The notes: a model not told the origin generated them from the sequence alone. A stretch of 64,000 bases of DNA from Phosphoribacter sp037045055 (GCA_037045055.1 JBAOHJ010000001.1:62001-126000), one strand, 5' to 3'; positions 9,785-19,633 are shown, numbered from the stretch's first letter. Numbers and translations are program-made.

Positions 9785-11446
9785 ATGGGCATGCGCTACG
9801 ACGACATCGTCGTAGGCGGCGGTCACAACGGCCTGGCCGCGGCGGCCTACCTCGCGCGCGCCGGACGGCGGGTGCTGGTCCTGGAGCGGGCGGATCGGGT
9901 GGGTGGCGCGGCGGTGTCCGAGCGGGTCTTCACCGGCATCGACGCGCAGCTGTCGCGCTACGCCTACCTGGTCTCGCTGCTGCCCCGGCGGATCGCCGCG
10001 GAGCTGGACCTCGACCTGCGGCTGGTCCGACGCCGCGTCGCGTCCTACACGCCGCGCCCTACCGACCCGCAGTGGGGCCTGCTGGTGGACCACGGCGACC
10101 CGCAGGTCACCGCCCGCTCCTTCGAGGCGATGACGCTCGGGACGCGGGAGTATGCCGCGTGGCGGGACTTCGGCGCCCGGGTGGGCCGGCTCGCCCGGCG
10201 GGTGTGGCCGACCTTCCTGCAACCGCTGCGCTCGGCGCAGGCCATCCGCGAGCTGGTCGACGACGACCCGCTGTGGACCGGTCTGACCCAGGTGCCACTG
10301 GGCTCGCTGCTGTGGGAGCACTTCCGCGACGACGTGGTGCGGGGCGTCGTCGCGACCGACGGGCTGATCGGGACCTTCGCCTCCCTGCACGACAGCGACC
10401 TGGCCCAGAACGTCTGCTTCCTCTACCACGTCGTCGGCGGTGGCACCGGCGACTGGGACGTCCCGGTCGGGGGGATGGGCCGGGTGACCGAGTCGCTGGC
10501 CCGCGCCGCGGTCGACGCCGGTGCCGCGGTGGTGACCGGCGCGCAGGTCGTCGCGGTGGACCCCGACGGCGAGGTGACCTGGCGCGAGCGGCCGCCCTCG
10601 GGCGCGGCGAGAGCCGGGCAGCGCGACCCGGCCGGCGCCGGGCCGGGTGGCTCGGGGGCGCTGCGGTCGGCCCGGGGCGGGTCGGTGCTGGTGGGGTGCG
10701 CTCCCGCGGTCGCCGACCGGTTGGTGCAGGCGGCCGGCGCGAGCCCACTGTCTGCCCTCGCGGACGACGAATCGGGGCCTGCGCCGACGCCGTGGCCGGA
10801 GGGCTCCCAGCTCAAGGTCAACATGGTGCTGCGCCGGCTGCCCCGGCTGCGCGACCCGGCGGTCGACCCCGCCGTGGCGTTCGCCGGCACGTTCCACGTC
10901 AACGAGTCGGCCAGCCAGCTGGAGGCGGCATACGCGCTCGCGCAGCGCGGCCAGATCCCCGACCTGCCACCGTGCGAGGTGTACTGCCACACCCTCTCGG
11001 ACCGGTCGATCCTCGGCCCCGAGCTGGCCGCGTCCGACGTGCAGACCCTGACCCTGTTCGGGTTGCACCTGCCGGCCCGGCTGTTCCGGCAGGACCCCGA
11101 GGTCGCCCGCAGGCGGGCGACGGCGGCGGTCCTGCGCTCCCTGGCCTCGGTGCTCGCCGAGCCGGTGGAGCCGCTGCTGCTGCCCGACGCGCAGGGCCGG
11201 CCCTGCCTGCAAGCGCTCAGCCCGGTGGACCTCGAGACCGAGGTGGGCCTGCCCGGCGGGCACATCTTCCACCGGCCGTTGCAGTGGCCTTGGGCGCAGC
11301 GGGCCGAGGACGTCGGCACGTGGGGGGTGCGGACCCGGTATGCCGCCGTGCGCCTGTGCGGCTCCGGCGCCCGACGCGGTGGCGGGGTCAGCGGCATACC
11401 CGGCCACAACGCCGCCCGCGACGTGTTGGAGCACTCCGGCGACTGA
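9785..11446 (+). CDS. FAD-dependent oxidoreductase, CrtI/PYROXD2-like
   Basis: A 553-aa flavoprotein. The N-terminal dinucleotide motif VVGGGHNGLAAAAYLARAG and the following VLERADRVGGAAVSE bind FAD. The C-terminal GIPGHNAARDVLE closes the FAD domain. It resembles phytoene-desaturase-like proteins of the PYROXD2 branch rather than true carotenoid enzymes, and no carotenoid genes are nearby. Its substrate is unknown. A low-complexity stretch rich in Gly, Ala, Arg and Pro interrupts it near residues 267-300. Starts at 9785 and 9791 are both possible, and neither has a good ribosome site. Confidence 0.8.
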   Translation: MGMRYDDIVVGGGHNGLAAAAYLARAGRRVLVLERADRVGGAAVSERVFTGIDAQLSRYAYLVSLLPRRIAAELDLDLRLVRRRVASYTPRPTDPQWGLLVDHGDPQVTARSFEAMTLGTREYAAWRDFGARVGRLARRVWPTFLQPLRSAQAIRELVDDDPLWTGLTQVPLGSLLWEHFRDDVVRGVVATDGLIGTFASLHDSDLAQNVCFLYHVVGGGTGDWDVPVGGMGRVTESLARAAVDAGAAVVTGAQVVAVDPDGEVTWRERPPSGAARAGQRDPAGAGPGGSGALRSARGGSVLVGCAPAVADRLVQAAGASPLSALADDESGPAPTPWPEGSQLKVNMVLRRLPRLRDPAVDPAVAFAGTFHVNESASQLEAAYALAQRGQIPDLPPCEVYCHTLSDRSILGPELAASDVQTLTLFGLHLPARLFRQDPEVARRRATAAVLRSLASVLAEPVEPLLLPDAQGRPCLQALSPVDLETEVGLPGGHIFHRPLQWPWAQRAEDVGTWGVRTRYAAVRLCGSGARRGGGVSGIPGHNAARDVLEHSGD

Positions 11447-11517
11447 GCGGACCGACAGACCCTGCCCCCGGTAGCGTTCGGGGCGTCCGGCCCGAGGCAA
11501 ACCAGGAGGGGCACGCC

Positions 11518-13302
11518 ATGACCGACCTGCTCTCGGCCGAGGACCTGCGGTTCCTGCTGTTCGACTGGCTGCACGTCGAGCGGCTCTGCGAGCGAGCGCC
11601 CTACACCGAGCACGACCGCCAGTCGATCGGCCTGGTGCTCGAGCTGGCCCGCGGCGTCGCGATGGACCAGCTGCTGCCCTGCTACGCGGAGCTGGACCGC
11701 ACCGAGCCGGTGTTCGACGCCGGGCGGGTGATCCTGCCCGAGGCGACCGGGGCGGCGGTGCGGGCCATCGGCGAGTCGGGCCTGACCTGGGCCTCGTTGC
11801 CCGCGGCACACGGAGGGTCGGACCTGCCGCTGACGGTGTTCACCGCCGCCACCGCGTGGCTGCAGGCGGCGAACGTCTCGGCCGTGGCCTATCCCTTCCT
11901 CACGCTGGGCAACGCCAACCTCCTGCTCGCCCACGGCACCCCCGAGCAGGTCCGGACCTACGTCGTGCCGATGGTGCAGGGCCGATTCACCGGCACGATG
12001 TGCCTGTCCGAGACCGAGGCCGGCTCCAGCCTGGCCGACATCGCGACGACCGCCCGGCGCCAGGACGACGGCCGATACCGGCTCACCGGGTCGAAGATGT
12101 GGATCAGCGGCGGCGAGCACGACCTCGCCGAGAACATCGTCCACCTCGTGCTGGCCCGCGTCGACGGCGCGCCGCCCGGCGTCAAGGGGCTGTCGCTGTT
12201 CGTCGTGCCCCGGCATCTGGTCGACCCGGACGGCACGCTCGGCGAGCGCAACGACGTCGAGCTGGTCGGCCTCAACCACAAGATGGGCTACCGCGGCACG
12301 GTCAACACCGTGCTCGCCTTCGGCGCCGGTCACACCACCCCCGGCGGGCGCCCCGGCGCGGTGGGCGAGCTGGTCGGCCAGCAGGGCGCGGGCCTGGCGG
12401 CGATGTTCCACATGATGAACGAGGCCCGCATCGGCGTCGGCAGCGGCGCCGCGGCGTTGGGGTGTGCCGGGTATCGCCATGCCCTGACCTACGCCCGCCA
12501 ACGCGTCCAAGGTCGCCTGCCCTGGGCCAAGGACCCGCTGGGCGACCCGGTGCCGCTCGTCGAGCACCCGGACGTGCGCCGGATGCTGTTGCGCGCCAAG
12601 GCCTACGCCGAGGGGTCGCTGGCCCTCGTGCTGTATGCCGCCCGACTGGACGACGACGCGCGCAGCGAGCCGGACGGGCGGGCTCGGGACGAGGCCGGGC
12701 TGCTGCTGGACGTGCTCACGCCGGTGGTCAAGTCCTGGCCGTCGACCTACGGGCTGGTGGCCAACGACCTGGCGATCCAGGTCATGGGCGGCTACGGCTA
12801 CTGCCGGGACTACCCGGTCGAGCAGCTCTACCGCGACCAGCGGCTCAACCCCATCCACGAGGGGACCCACGGGATCCAGGCCCTGGACCTGCTCGGGCGC
12901 AAGCTCACCATGGCCGGCGGTGCCGGACTGCGGCTGCTGTTGGCTCGGATGGCGGCCACCGCGGCCCGGGCGCGCGAGCGGCATACCGAGCATGCGGCGG
13001 CACTGGAGGGCGCCGCCGGCGTCGTCGCCGAGGTGACCGCTCGGCTCTGGGCCGGCCGCGACCCGGCCGTCGCCCTGCAGACCGCGGGGATCTACCTCGA
13101 CGGGTTCGGCCACGTCGTGCTGGCCTGGCTGTGGCTGGACCAGCTGCTCGCCCTCGGGGACCGGGCGGACGCCTTCGCCGAGGGCAAGCGTGCCGCGGTC
13201 CGGTACTTCTACGCCTACGAGCTGCCGGTGGCGCTGGCCGCCCTGGACACCGCCGCCGGACCCGAGCGGCTGTTGCTCGACCTGGACCCGGCCGCGCTGT
13301 GA
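11518..13302 (+). CDS. Acyl-CoA dehydrogenase, long DmdC-like form
   Basis: A 594-aa flavoenzyme expected to form a trans-2,3-enoyl-CoA from an acyl-CoA. It carries the FAD/substrate segments MCLSETEAGSSLADI and YRLTGSKMWISGG. The block MNEARIGVGSGAA follows, and the C-terminal NPIHEGTHGIQALDLLGRK includes the expected catalytic glutamate region. The length and extra C-terminal helical domain match the branch that includes 3-methylmercaptopropionyl-CoA dehydrogenase. The natural acyl group cannot be assigned. AGGAGG lies eight bases before ATG 11518. Confidence 0.88.
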   Translation: MTDLLSAEDLRFLLFDWLHVERLCERAPYTEHDRQSIGLVLELARGVAMDQLLPCYAELDRTEPVFDAGRVILPEATGAAVRAIGESGLTWASLPAAHGGSDLPLTVFTAATAWLQAANVSAVAYPFLTLGNANLLLAHGTPEQVRTYVVPMVQGRFTGTMCLSETEAGSSLADIATTARRQDDGRYRLTGSKMWISGGEHDLAENIVHLVLARVDGAPPGVKGLSLFVVPRHLVDPDGTLGERNDVELVGLNHKMGYRGTVNTVLAFGAGHTTPGGRPGAVGELVGQQGAGLAAMFHMMNEARIGVGSGAAALGCAGYRHALTYARQRVQGRLPWAKDPLGDPVPLVEHPDVRRMLLRAKAYAEGSLALVLYAARLDDDARSEPDGRARDEAGLLLDVLTPVVKSWPSTYGLVANDLAIQVMGGYGYCRDYPVEQLYRDQRLNPIHEGTHGIQALDLLGRKLTMAGGAGLRLLLARMAATAARARERHTEHAAALEGAAGVVAEVTARLWAGRDPAVALQTAGIYLDGFGHVVLAWLWLDQLLALGDRADAFAEGKRAAVRYFYAYELPVALAALDTAAGPERLLLDLDPAAL

Positions 13303-13348
13303 GCCGGCACATCCGGGCCCTGGTGCGCCGGCCGGTCGCCGAGCGGCC

Positions 13349-14230
13349 ATGACGAGCGCGCTGGCGCCCCCCGCGGTCATCCCCAGCCCGACCACCTCCG
13401 TCTGGTGGCTGGGCCCGGTGCCGCTCCGGGCCTACGCGCTGTGCATCCTCACGGGGATCGCCGTGGCCGGCTGGTGGACCGGGCGCAGGCTCGCGGCCCG
13501 GGGCGGCCGGCCCGGTGACGTGCTCGACGTGGCCCTGTGGGGTGTGCCCGTGGGCATCGTCGGCGCTCGTCTGTACCACGTGATCACCAGCCCGCAGGCG
13601 TATTTCGGGCCCGGCGGCCACCCCGCGAACGCGCTGCGCATCTGGGACGGCGGGATGGGTATGTGGGGTGGCTTCGCGCTCGGTGGCGTCGGGGCCTGGG
13701 TCGCCTGTCGACGCCGCGGCCTGTCCCCGCTGCTGTTCGCGGATGCCGCGGCACCGGCACTGGCCGTGGCCCAGGCGATCGGCCGGCTCGGGAACTGGTT
13801 CAACAACGAGGTCTACGGCGCTGCCACCGACCTGCCTTGGGGCCTGCGGGTCTACCAGTGGGACGCCGGCGCCGGCCACGCGGTCCGGGACGCCGCCGGC
13901 GAGCCGATCGTCAAGGGCGTCGTGCACCCGACGTTTCTCTACGAGGTCCTCTGGTGCGCGCTGCTCGCCCTGGTCATCGTCGGGCTCGAGCGAGCCCGAC
14001 GGCTGCGCCCGGGGCAGGCCATCGCGTTGGCTATCGCCGGCTACTGCCTGGGCCGGTTCGTCGTCGAGCTGCTGCGCGCCGACGAGGCGAACCGTATCCT
14101 CGGGGTGCGCGTCAACACCTGGGTGTCGGCGCTGGTCCTCGCGGTCGGGGTGGGGATGTACCTGCGGGCCGGCAGCCGGGGGTCGGGCGCCCGGGCCGAC
14201 GCCACGCAGCACGCGGCCCCCGGCCGTTAA
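13349..14230 (+). CDS. lgt: Prolipoprotein diacylglyceryl transferase
   Basis: This membrane enzyme moves diacylglycerol from phosphatidylglycerol to the lipobox cysteine of prolipoproteins. The 293-aa protein has about seven hydrophobic segments. It shows the family motifs IWDGGMGMWGG, the signature GRLGNWFNNEVYG and HPTFLYE. The ATG at 13349 gives the usual N-terminus; the preceding in-frame codons overlap the acyl-CoA dehydrogenase gene. One probable substrate, the lipoprotein CtaC, is encoded at 59.8 kb. Confidence 0.95.
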   Translation: MTSALAPPAVIPSPTTSVWWLGPVPLRAYALCILTGIAVAGWWTGRRLAARGGRPGDVLDVALWGVPVGIVGARLYHVITSPQAYFGPGGHPANALRIWDGGMGMWGGFALGGVGAWVACRRRGLSPLLFADAAAPALAVAQAIGRLGNWFNNEVYGAATDLPWGLRVYQWDAGAGHAVRDAAGEPIVKGVVHPTFLYEVLWCALLALVIVGLERARRLRPGQAIALAIAGYCLGRFVVELLRADEANRILGVRVNTWVSALVLAVGVGMYLRAGSRGSGARADATQHAAPGR

Positions 14231-14242
14231 CGCAGCGGTAAC
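14226..14242 (+). promoter_or_regulatory. Possible GlnR half-site pair before glnA2
   Basis: GTTAAC and GGTAAC occur with centres 11 bp apart across the lgt stop codon, 22-39 bases before the glnA2 start. The spacing resembles actinobacterial GlnR boxes, but the second half-site fits poorly. CATCCT at 14253-14258 is a candidate -10 for a leaderless glnA2 mRNA. Confidence 0.3.
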
Positions 14243-14264
14243 ACCCGTTTGGCATCCTGCGCGG

Positions 14265-15605
14265 GTGGACCGTCAGCAAGAGTTCGTCCTGCGCAGCATC
14301 GAGGAACGCGACATCCGGTTCGTGCGGCTGTGGTTCACCGACGTCGTCGGCGCGCTGAAGTCGGTGGCGGTCGCCCCCGCCGAGCTCGAGGGCGCGTTCG
14401 CCGAGGGGATCGGCTTCGACGGCTCGGCGATCGAGGGCTTCGCCCGCATCTACGAGGCCGACATGCTCGCCAAGCCCGACCCGGGCACCTTCCAGGTCCT
14501 GCCCTGGCGCGGGGAGAACCCGGGCACCGCCCGGATGTTCTGCGACATCCTCACCCCCGACGGTCAGCCCAGCTTCGCCGACAGCCGACACGTGCTGCGC
14601 CGGGCGATGTCCAAGGCCGGCGACCTGGGCTTCACGTTCTACACCCACCCCGAGATCGAGTTCTTCCTGCTGGAGCCGGGCCGCCGGGGCAAGCGGGTGC
14701 GGCCGATCCCGGTCGACGACGCCGGCTACTTCGACCACGTCGCGCACGGCACCGGTCACGACTTCCGACGACAGACCATCACCCAGCTGGAGAACATGGG
14801 CATCTCGGTGGAGTTCAGCCACCACGAGGGGGCGCCCGGGCAGAACGAGATCGACCTGCGCTACGCCGACGCCCTGTCCACGGCGGACAACATCATGACC
14901 TTCCGGGCCGTGGTCAAGGAGGTGGCCCTCGAGCACGGGGTGCAGGCCTCGTTCATGCCCAAGCCGTTCCGGCAGTACCCAGGCTCCGGGATGCACACCC
15001 ACCTGTCGCTCTTCGAGGGCGACGCCAACGCCTTCCACGAGGCCGGGGCGCCCTACCACCTGAGCAAGACCGGGCGACAGTTCATCGCCGGGCTGCTCAC
15101 CCACGGCGCCGAGATCACCGCGGTGACCAACCAGTGGGTCAACTCCTACAAGCGGCTGTGGGGCGGCGGCGAGGCACCGGCCTACCTCACCTGGGGCCAC
15201 AACAACCGCTCCGCGCTGGTGCGGGTCCCGATGTACAAGCCGGACAAGGGCAACGCCACCCGCATCGAGGTGCGCTCCATCGACTCGGCGTGCAACCCCT
15301 ACCTGTCCTTCGCGGTGATGCTGGCCGCCGGCCTCAAGGGCGTCGAGCAGGGCTACGAGCTGCCGCCGGAGGCCGAGGACGACGTCTGGAACCTCACCGA
15401 CGCCGAGCGCCGGGCTATGGGCATCGCCCCGCTGCCCTCGTCGCTCGGGCGCGCCCTGGAGGCGATGGAGCGCAGTGAGCTGGTCGCCGAGACCCTGGGC
15501 GAGCACGTGTTCGACTTCTTCCTGCGCAACAAGCGCGCCGAGTGGCGCGAGTACCGCCAGCAGATCACCCAGTTCGAGCTCGACCGCTACCTCACCCGGC
15601 CGTAG
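14265..15605 (+). CDS. glnA2: Glutamine synthetase GlnA2 type
   Basis: A 446-aa type I glutamine synthetase-family protein that would make glutamine, or a gamma-glutamyl product, from glutamate with ATP. It begins VDRQQEFVLRSIEERDIRF and contains HPEIEFFLLEPG, SHHEGAPGQNEIDLR, PGSGMHTHLSLF and NRSALVRVP. It closely follows the mycobacterial GlnA2 pattern. The usual adenylylation tyrosine segment is absent and replaced by a region with EDDVWNLT. The GTG at 14265 is favoured by family alignment. It is followed directly by glnE. Some GlnA2-like proteins are gamma-glutamyl-polyamine synthetases, so activity is not certain. Confidence 0.9.
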   Translation: MDRQQEFVLRSIEERDIRFVRLWFTDVVGALKSVAVAPAELEGAFAEGIGFDGSAIEGFARIYEADMLAKPDPGTFQVLPWRGENPGTARMFCDILTPDGQPSFADSRHVLRRAMSKAGDLGFTFYTHPEIEFFLLEPGRRGKRVRPIPVDDAGYFDHVAHGTGHDFRRQTITQLENMGISVEFSHHEGAPGQNEIDLRYADALSTADNIMTFRAVVKEVALEHGVQASFMPKPFRQYPGSGMHTHLSLFEGDANAFHEAGAPYHLSKTGRQFIAGLLTHGAEITAVTNQWVNSYKRLWGGGEAPAYLTWGHNNRSALVRVPMYKPDKGNATRIEVRSIDSACNPYLSFAVMLAAGLKGVEQGYELPPEAEDDVWNLTDAERRAMGIAPLPSSLGRALEAMERSELVAETLGEHVFDFFLRNKRAEWREYRQQITQFELDRYLTRP

Positions 15606-15654
15606 GGGTGGCGCGGCGCCCCCACCGAGAGGGCAGGCCGTTACCCTCCACACC

Positions 15655-18600
15655 GTGGCACGTTCCTCCTCGATGGCCGCGCACCTGGCCCGCCTGGGCT
15701 TCGCCGACCCGGGCCGGGCCGGCGCGGCGATGGCCGACCCGGCCCTGTCCGCGGTCCTGGCCCTCGCGCCGGACGCCGACCCGCAGGAGCTGGCCGACGC
15801 CCTCGCCGAGGCGCCCGACCCCGACCTGGCCGCCCTGACCCTGGCCCGCCTGGCCGGCGCGGTCGGCTCGGGCGTGCGGCCCGCGGTCGTCGTGCGGCCT
15901 GCCGAGCGTTGGGACGCCGAGGCGTTGGGGCAGTTGCTCGACGCGCCCAGCGCCCGCCGCCGGCGGCTCATCGGCGTGCTGGGCGGGTCGCGGGCCCTGG
16001 GGGAGCACCTCGTCGGCCATCCGGACCACTGGCCCGACGCCGCCGACGCCGTGCCCCACTCGGCCGACACCGTCCGCGCCCACCTGACCGCCGCGGTGAC
16101 CCCCGCCGCTCGTGGGCGGCTGGCGGCATACGACGCGCTGCGGATCGCCTACCGGCGCGAGCTGCTGCGGATCGCCGCCGTCGACCTCTCCGCGGCCGAC
16201 CCGGTGGCGCACCTGCCCCAGGCCGCCGAGTCGCTGGCCCAGCTCGCCGAGGCGGCGCTGGAGGCCGGCCTGGCCATCGCGCGGGAGGACTACGGCCCGG
16301 GCCACGAGGTGTGCCGCCTTGCCGTGATCGGCATGGGCAAGACCGGTGGGGGAGAGCTGAACTACGTCTCGGACGTCGACGTCGTCTTCGTCGCCGAGCC
16401 GGTGGACGGGGTCGACGAGCAGACCGCCCTGCGGGTCGGCACCGCCCTGGCGACCGCGACGATGAAGGCCTGCTCGGCGTCCACCGCCGAGGGCACGCTG
16501 TGGCCGGTCGACGCGGCGCTGCGCCCCGAGGGCAAGCAGGGCCCGCTGGTGCGGACCATCGCCAGCCACAAGGCGTACTACGAGCGGTGGGCCAAGACGT
16601 GGGAGTTCCAGGCCCTGCTCAAGGCGTGGGTGTCGGCCGGGGACGTCGAGGTGGGTCGGGCCTACAAGGAGGCGCTGGCGCCGCTGATCTGGAGTGCCGC
16701 CGAGCGGGACAACTTCGTCGAGGACGTCCAGGCGATGCGCCGACGGGTGGAGCGACACGTGCCCGCCGGGGAGGCCGCCCGCCAGCTCAAGCTCGGGGCC
16801 GGGGGCCTGCGCGACGTCGAGTTCAGCGTCCAGCTGCTGCAGCTGGTGCACGGTCGCACCGACGAGGGGTTGCGGTCGGCCACCACGCTGACCGCGCTGT
16901 CCGCGCTGGCCCGCGGCGGCTACGTCGGGCGCGACGACGCCGCGACCCTGGACGAGGCCTACCGCCTGCTGCGCACCCTGGAGCACCGCATCCAGCTCTA
17001 CCGGCTGCGGCGCACCCATCTCATGCCCACCGACCCCGGTGACCTGCGCTGGCTGGGCCGGGCCCTGGGCCTGCGCACCGACCCCGAGAAGGGTGTCGTC
17101 GAGCTGTGGCAGTCGCGGGCGCGCGAGGTCCGCCGGATCCACGAGCGGCTGTTCTACCGCCCGCTGCTCGCCGCCGCGGCCCGGCTGTCCAGCTCGGAGA
17201 GCTCGCTGTCGACGCAGCAGGCCCAGGAACGCTTCTCCGCGTTGGGTTTCCGCGACCCGGCCGGCGCGATGCGGCACCTGGAGGCGCTGACCACCGGGGT
17301 GTCCCGCCGGGCGGCGATCCAGCGGACCCTGCTGCCGGTCATGCTCGCGTGGTTCGCCGACGAGGCCGACCCCGACGCGGGGCTGCTGACCTTCCGCCGG
17401 GTCAGCGAGCAGCTGGGCACCACCCCGTGGTACCTCAAGATGCTGCGCGACGAGGGCAGCGCGGCCGAGCGCCTCGCGCACGTGCTGGCACGCAGCCGGT
17501 ATGCCGCGGACCTGCTCATCCGCTCGCCGGAGTCGGTCTCGATCCTCGGCGACGTCGACGGCCTGGCGCCGCGGGCCCAGCAGGCCCTGGCGCTGACCCT
17601 GCGCAGCGCGGCCCGGCGCAAGGACGACCCGACCACGGCGATCGCCGCGGTCGGCGCGCTGCGCCGGCACGAGCTGCTGCGGATCGCCCTGGCCGACCTC
17701 ACCGGCGCGGTGACCCTGTCTCGAGTGGGCATGGCGCTGTCGGACCTGGCCGCGGCGACCATCGAGGTCGTCCTCGAGGTGGCCACCCAGGCGGTGGGCC
17801 GCCAGCACGGCGGGCTCGGCGTGGACCTGCTCGTCGTCGGGATGGGCAGCCTGGGCGGGCGGGAGATGGGCTACACCTCCGACGTCGACGCCATGGTCGT
17901 GCACGCCCCGCACGACGGGGTGGCCGAGCAGGACGCCCAGGCCCAGGCCGTCGCCGTGGTCCAGGAGATGAAGCGGCTGGCCAAGGCCCTGGGGCCGGAC
18001 GGGATCGTCATGGACCTCGACCTGCGCCCCGAGGGCAAGAGCGGGCCGCTCTCGCGCAGCCTCGTCTCCTTGCGCGCCTACTACGAGCGTTGGGCCCTGA
18101 CCTGGGAGTTCCAGGCGCTGCTGCGTGCCCGGCTGCTGGCCGGTGACCCGGATCTGGGGGTGGCCTTCACCGATCTCGTCGACCCGCTGCGCTACGCCCA
18201 GGATGGGCTGGACGCGACCCGGCTGCGCGAGGTGCGCACCATGAAGGCCCGGGTGGAGTCCGAGCGGCTGCCCCGGGGGGCCGACCCGCGCACCCACCTG
18301 AAACTGGGCCGCGGGGGTCTGGCCGACGTGGAGTGGACCGCGCAGCTGCTGCAGATGCGCCACGCCCACGACCATCCGCAGCTGCGCCATACCGGCACGA
18401 TCCCCACCCTCAAGGCCGCCGCGCGGCTGGGCCTGCTCGACGAGGCCGACGCGCAGCAGCTGATGTCGGGGTGGCGGATCGCGGCCATCATCCGCAACGC
18501 CGGGCTGCTGTGGCGGGGCCGCCCCGCCGAGGCCGTGCCGCTCGACGTCCGGGACGCCGACGGGGTCGGGCGGATCGCCGGGCGGGCCGCCGGTGAGGGC

Positions 18601-18699
18601 GCCTCGCTGATGGAGAGCTACCTGCGCCAGGCCCGGCGGACCCGGGCCGTCGTCGACCGGGTGTTCTACGGGGTCGCACCGACCGGGTCCACCCCCTGA
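15655..18699 (+). CDS. glnE: Glutamine synthetase adenylyltransferase/adenylyl-removing enzyme
   Basis: This bifunctional enzyme adds AMP to, and removes it from, glutamine synthetase, tuning activity to nitrogen supply. The 1014-aa protein has two nucleotidyltransferase cores. The N-terminal core has VIGMGKTGGGELNYVSDVDV and the C-terminal one has GMGSLGGREMGYTSDVDA. Both keep the paired aspartates. The duplicated block ending in REVRTMKARVE-type helices is also seen. TACCCT (15642-15647) ends seven bases before GTG 15655. Its known target tyrosine is in GlnA1, encoded at 25 kb. Confidence 0.95.
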   Translation: MARSSSMAAHLARLGFADPGRAGAAMADPALSAVLALAPDADPQELADALAEAPDPDLAALTLARLAGAVGSGVRPAVVVRPAERWDAEALGQLLDAPSARRRRLIGVLGGSRALGEHLVGHPDHWPDAADAVPHSADTVRAHLTAAVTPAARGRLAAYDALRIAYRRELLRIAAVDLSAADPVAHLPQAAESLAQLAEAALEAGLAIAREDYGPGHEVCRLAVIGMGKTGGGELNYVSDVDVVFVAEPVDGVDEQTALRVGTALATATMKACSASTAEGTLWPVDAALRPEGKQGPLVRTIASHKAYYERWAKTWEFQALLKAWVSAGDVEVGRAYKEALAPLIWSAAERDNFVEDVQAMRRRVERHVPAGEAARQLKLGAGGLRDVEFSVQLLQLVHGRTDEGLRSATTLTALSALARGGYVGRDDAATLDEAYRLLRTLEHRIQLYRLRRTHLMPTDPGDLRWLGRALGLRTDPEKGVVELWQSRAREVRRIHERLFYRPLLAAAARLSSSESSLSTQQAQERFSALGFRDPAGAMRHLEALTTGVSRRAAIQRTLLPVMLAWFADEADPDAGLLTFRRVSEQLGTTPWYLKMLRDEGSAAERLAHVLARSRYAADLLIRSPESVSILGDVDGLAPRAQQALALTLRSAARRKDDPTTAIAAVGALRRHELLRIALADLTGAVTLSRVGMALSDLAAATIEVVLEVATQAVGRQHGGLGVDLLVVGMGSLGGREMGYTSDVDAMVVHAPHDGVAEQDAQAQAVAVVQEMKRLAKALGPDGIVMDLDLRPEGKSGPLSRSLVSLRAYYERWALTWEFQALLRARLLAGDPDLGVAFTDLVDPLRYAQDGLDATRLREVRTMKARVESERLPRGADPRTHLKLGRGGLADVEWTAQLLQMRHAHDHPQLRHTGTIPTLKAAARLGLLDEADAQQLMSGWRIAAIIRNAGLLWRGRPAEAVPLDVRDADGVGRIAGRAAGEGASLMESYLRQARRTRAVVDRVFYGVAPTGSTP

Positions 18700-18766
18700 C
18701 GCGCATCGACCGGCCCCCGCGAGGCACACTGGGACCAGCACCGGACCTCGCCGTGCGGAGGTGGCC

Positions 18767-19633
18767 ATGATCGTCGTCGCGACCAACGGGCAGCCCGAGA
18801 GCAGCTCAGCCGTGCAGTGGGCGGCCGCCGAAGCGGTGCGCCGCGCCTGCCCGCTGCGGGTGCTGGTCGCGGTGTCCGTCCCCACCGCCCTCACCGGCGC
18901 CTTCGCCGACCCCACCGCGCTGCCCGACGAGGTCGTGGACTCCGCGCGTGCGGTCGCCGACCAGGCCGCCGCGGCGGCTCGGGAGGCGGGCGTCGCCGAC
19001 GTCGGCACCTCGGTGCGGATCGGCACCGCTGCCGCCGTGCTCGTCGCCGAGTCCCAGTCCGCCGACCTGGTGGTCCTGGGCAGCCGCGGGCGCGGCGAGA
19101 TCGCCTCTGCCCTGCTCGGGTCGGTGTCGGTCACGGTGTCGGCTCACGCACGATGTCCCGTCGTGGTCGTGCGACCCGACACCCACCCCCGGCTCGAGGC
19201 CGGGCACCCGGTGCTCGCCGGCGTGGACGGCTCGCCGCGCAGCCGGCATACCGCCGCGTTTGCGGCCGACGTCGCCGCCCGAGCCGGCGCCCCGCTGATC
19301 CTGGTCTCGGCGTGGCAGGTGCCCGTGGTGGGGCTGACCAGCCTCGAGTACTGGGCGCTGGTGGACGCGGACCAGGCGGCGGTCTTCGCCGAGGCGGCCG
19401 GGCAGGTCGTGGCCCAGGCCCGCGACGAGGTCCTCGCCGCCCACCCCGACCTGAGCGTGCAGACCCTCGTGGTCGAGGCAGAGGCGGGCGTGGCGCTGGT
19501 CGAGCACAGCGCCGACGCGAGCCTGCTCGTCGTGGGCAGCCGCGGCCACGGCGGCTTCACCGGGCTGCTGCTCGGATCGGTGAGCCACCACGTGCTGCAC
19601 GACGCGAGGTGCCCGGTCGCGGTGGTGCGCTGA
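18767..19633 (+). CDS. Tandem-domain universal stress protein
   Basis: A 288-aa cytosolic protein with two UspA domains. Each ends in the ATP-binding pattern: GSRGRGEIASALLGSVS in the first half and GSRGHGGFTGLLLGSVS in the second. Such proteins bind ATP and help cells survive hypoxia, starvation or stress; in mycobacteria many belong to the DosR regulon. GGAGGTGG overlaps the codons just before ATG 18767 and fixes the start. Its place next to devR suggests it is part of the same dormancy module. Confidence 0.88.
   Translation: MIVVATNGQPESSSAVQWAAAEAVRRACPLRVLVAVSVPTALTGAFADPTALPDEVVDSARAVADQAAAAAREAGVADVGTSVRIGTAAAVLVAESQSADLVVLGSRGRGEIASALLGSVSVTVSAHARCPVVVVRPDTHPRLEAGHPVLAGVDGSPRSRHTAAFAADVAARAGAPLILVSAWQVPVVGLTSLEYWALVDADQAAVFAEAAGQVVAQARDEVLAAHPDLSVQTLVVEAEAGVALVEHSADASLLVVGSRGHGGFTGLLLGSVSHHVLHDARCPVAVVR

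Noticed and set aside
18720..18766. GGGACCAGCACCGGACC upstream of the tandem USP gene as a DosR box
   Set aside because: The left half fits but the right half does not match GTCCC; it is too weak to report.
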